From Bacteroidota bacterium (GTDB lineage: Bacteria; Bacteroidota; Bacteroidia; Chitinophagales; Chitinophagaceae): 64,000 nucleotides of DNA. The stretch lies in assembly GCA_013289015.1 (NCBI GenBank), contig JABDAV010000003.1, positions 19,480 to 83,479 of the forward strand. The letters are read 5' to 3'. The position numbers and the translations under genes are program-made. This document shows positions 62,322 through 64,000 of this stretch, piece after piece (within the stretch, counting starts at the first letter, position 1; every line of letters starts with the position of its first letter). The notes under the pieces are model-generated. The model saw only the letters and a program-made list of their open reading frames with translations, had not been told where the DNA came from and searched no databases.

Positions 62322-63155
62322 ATGACTGAATCATCTTTCAAGGGCGCAGGTGACTTAAATATTGCCACCCGCTCATGGCAACCCCAGGCCGGCGGAGCAC
62401 GCGCATTAATTGTAATAGTTCCAGGGTTTAATTCGCACAGCGGGTATTATGAATGGGTTGCCGCACAGCTAACAGCAGATGGACTCGCTGTTTATTCGAT
62501 TGATTTGCGCGGCCGTGGTAAATCTGACGGCGAACGTTTTTATGTTCAGGATTTTAAAGATTATGTAAACGACGTTGCAACATTCGTTTCACTTATAAAA
62601 GAAAGCGAACCGGGTTTACCTGTGTTTATGTTAGGGCATAGTGCAGGCGGTGTTGTTGCATGTAATTATACTTTGGATCATCAGGAAGAACTTGCAGGAC
62701 TTATTTGCGAGAGTTTTGCCTACCAGGTTCCTGCGCCTGATTTTGCAATAGCTGTGCTTAAAGGCTTGAGCCATATTGCACCGCATGCGCATGTGCTTAA
62801 ATTACATAATAAAGATTTTTCGCGCGATCCGAAAGCAGTTGAAATCATGGACAATGATCCGTTGATTGAAAATGAAACGCAGCCAACACAAACTATTGCG
62901 GCAATGGTAAATGCTGATGATAGGCTTAAAAAAGATTTTGCACAATTTACTTTACCGCTGTTGATACTTCACGGAACAAGTGATAAAGCAACAAGGCCAG
63001 GCGGCAGCCAGCATTTTTATGATACTGCAAGTTCAACAGACAAAACACTGAAATTGTATGAAGGACATTATCATGATCTGCTCAATGATCTTGACAAAGA
63101 AATTGTAATGGCTGATATTAAGAGTTGGATTGATGCGCATCTTGCTAAAGCATAG
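62322..63155 (+). CDS. Alpha/beta hydrolase (monoacylglycerol lipase type)
   Basis: A 277-residue enzyme of the monoacylglycerol-lipase-like serine hydrolases. PGFNSHSGYYEWVAAQL is the oxyanion region, DLRGRGKSDGERFYV the typical R-G-x-G-x-S-x-G loop, and S107 sits in FMLGHSAGGVVA. The catalytic Asp lies in LHGTSDKATRPGGSQHFYD and the His in EGHYHDLLND. It probably releases free fatty acid from glycerides or esters in the cytosol. No partner genes. Confidence 0.85.
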   Translation: MTESSFKGAGDLNIATRSWQPQAGGARALIVIVPGFNSHSGYYEWVAAQLTADGLAVYSIDLRGRGKSDGERFYVQDFKDYVNDVATFVSLIKESEPGLPVFMLGHSAGGVVACNYTLDHQEELAGLICESFAYQVPAPDFAIAVLKGLSHIAPHAHVLKLHNKDFSRDPKAVEIMDNDPLIENETQPTQTIAAMVNADDRLKKDFAQFTLPLLILHGTSDKATRPGGSQHFYDTASSTDKTLKLYEGHYHDLLNDLDKEIVMADIKSWIDAHLAKA

Positions 63156-63425
63156 TATTATTCATTAAGAAATATACATATGGCATTGCAGGCAAGCAAG
63201 TAAAATTATAAGTATTAAAACATGTGAGGCTGTTCAAAAGTGGGCAGCTTCTTTTTTTATTTTCAGTTTTTGATGCAGGTTTGGCTTTCTGCCAATAGTT
63301 TATTTTTCCTGGTTTTTTTTTGCCATTCCGGGCTTTATACTTATTTTACATACCACAATATCCTGTTTGTAAATAACTGTATAAAACAGTACATTCCTTT
63401 CCATTCTGCTTCACTTTCATAGAAA
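63156..63425. other. Spacer with a weak terminator-like element
   Basis: Downstream of the lipase gene. GGCTG (63228 region) and GCAGC just after it flank a loop and are followed by CTTTTTTT, which may be a weak rho-independent terminator. The rest is T-rich, and the 60-codon frame at 63240 is composition noise. Confidence 0.35.
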
Positions 63426-63480
63426 CCTTATAGTAACATTATAGTAACCTTACAGTAACCTTATAGTAACCTTATAGAGA
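63426..63480. repeat. 11-bp tandem repeat array (five copies)
   Basis: CCTTATAGTAA is repeated with an exact 11-base step at 63426, 63437 (CATTATAGTAA), 63448 (CCTTACAGTAA), 63459 and 63470 (CCTTATAGAGA). Eleven bases is close to one helical turn, so the copies lie nearly in phase. There are no unique spacers between them, so it is not a CRISPR array. Confidence 0.85.
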
Positions 63481-63615
63481 TATTACTCCTTACCAAACCC
63501 CTGCCAGCTCCCTGTCAACTCCATAGTAAAAGGCACTCAGGTGTATAGCCAGGCCAATACTATCATGCTAAATAACGTGAATTGGGGATAAGCCTGGAGG
63601 GTCTTAATATGAATA

Positions 63616-63717
63616 AGCCTCTGATTACATCAGAGGCTGAATATTATGATCAATTAATTGAACCCCCGTGTGGTTCAATGTCTTTTACACATTTATTCTC
63701 CCCTAATTATTACGGGG
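63616..63717. other. Three consecutive hairpins
   Basis: AGCCTCTGAT (63616-63625) pairs perfectly with ATCAGAGGCT (63629-63638) around a 3-base loop. ATTGAACC (63657-63664) pairs perfectly with GGTTCAAT (63672-63679). CCCC (63700-63703) pairs with GGGG (63714-63717). None is followed by a clean T run, so they are not plain terminators. They could be a small RNA or leader structure; the cluster lies just downstream of the minus-strand gene at 63787. Confidence 0.55.
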
Positions 63718-63786
63718 CTATTTAAATTTAATTCTTTTAGAATTACTTTATGCTTAAACCGAACTCACGTAAATTAGTCAGCATTA

Positions 63787-64000
63787 TCAGTTAGCATTTA
63801 TTTCTTCAGCAATTTTTTTACATAACCCAACATGCTCTGTAAAGGCAAACAATGCAAGGTTTGCAACATGCCATATTTCACCTTCATTTCCTGATAGCTT
63901 TTCATCAACACCATTAATATAATTCTGAGCAAGATCGCGCAGGAATTCATGGTTAGATAATTCAGCCGCCATGTACTCCTTGTCAAATTCCTTTCCTTCA
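63787..64000 (-). CDS. DUF4142-like protein, 3' part (cut by window end)
   Basis: A minus-strand frame enters from beyond base 64000 and ends with TGA at 63787-63789; about 70 codons are visible. The reading EGKEFDKEYMAAELSNHEFL shows the G-K-x-F-D-K-x-Y and following N/H of DUF4142 (ferritin-like helical bundle) proteins, with a last helix TEHVGLCKKIAEEIN. An internal ATG at 63972 is not the likely start because the frame is open and family-like upstream. Function is unestablished for the family. Confidence 0.5.
   Translation of the reverse strand, partial: EGKEFDKEYMAAELSNHEFLRDLAQNYINGVDEKLSGNEGEIWHVANLALFAFTEHVGLCKKIAEEINAN

Noticed and set aside
63426..63480. CRISPR-like array
   Set aside because: Repeats are only 11 bp and contiguous, with no spacers and no cas genes in the window.

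Overview
The window looks like chromosome of a Bacteroidota bacterium, most likely family Chitinophagaceae. Evidence: a SusC/SusD pair, a GEVED protein with a type IX secretion sorting tail, many lipoproteins with the Bacteroidota-type lipobox, a signal peptidase I with an extra N-terminal membrane domain, a Nudix-type arabinose regulator, and promoters that fit TTG / TAnnTTTG. No tRNA, rRNA, CRISPR array, transposase or intact prophage was seen.

Layout. (a) 1-7.5 kb is accessory and partly decayed: the end of a SnoaL-like protein, an ABM-domain protein, a SymE-type toxin gene opposite an XRE regulator with palindromes between them, a secreted serine hydrolase, then a MarR / small membrane protein / MFS exporter / isochorismatase-like hydrolase operon whose end abuts a headless vapC remnant, and a VOC protein. 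(b) 7.5-12.3 kb: a secreted GH5 enzyme with a CBM6-like tail, signal peptidase I and a thiolase. (c) 12.8-34.25 kb is an L-arabinose/arabinan utilisation island: SusC, SusD, lipoprotein GH43, Nudix regulator (AraR type), GH51, GH43, mutarotase, AraB, a second GH51, AraD, GH127, AraA and an SSS symporter, closed by a bidirectional terminator. A shared TTTGACAAWTAAAAA-type element lies at the promoters of susC, the first GH51 gene and araB, and a weaker copy lies before the regulator. (d) 34.3-39.2 kb: small housekeeping genes (GNAT, SnoaL-like, a 39-residue membrane peptide, deoC, SPOR, M20 amidohydrolase). (e) 37.9-42.6 kb, minus strand: porin, Rieske protein, imelysin and di-heme cytochrome, probably an envelope iron/redox set; a 21-bp tandem repeat array lies inside it. 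(f) 42.6-47.1 kb, minus strand: gnd, zwf, a small membrane protein and pgl (oxidative pentose phosphate branch). (g) 47.3-64 kb: a 2-oxoacid:ferredoxin oxidoreductase beta subunit without its alpha partner, an S15/CocE hydrolase, nagA, an omega-amidase gene carrying an in-frame hairpin repeat, a flotillin gene split by a 22-bp tandem duplication, a T9SS cargo protein, an MBL hydrolase, an aminotransferase, membrane proteins, a lipase, and a hairpin/repeat-rich spacer before a DUF4142-like gene cut by the window end.

How the genes work together. The surface lipoprotein GH43 would cut arabinan, SusCD would import the oligomers, periplasmic GH43, GH51 and GH127 would release L-arabinose, the mutarotase would equilibrate anomers, and the symporter would carry arabinose inward for AraA, AraB and AraD to make xylulose-5-phosphate. 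That product enters the pentose phosphate pathway, whose oxidative genes lie 8 kb further on. The regulator has a degenerate Nudix box and so is probably a sugar sensor rather than an enzyme.

The strongest unexplained signals are the shared operator, the 21-bp array before the cytochrome gene, the flotillin duplication, the repeat inside the omega-amidase gene, the vapC remnant, and the repeat/hairpin cluster at 63.4-63.7 kb. I found no convincing wholly new defence or mobile system.
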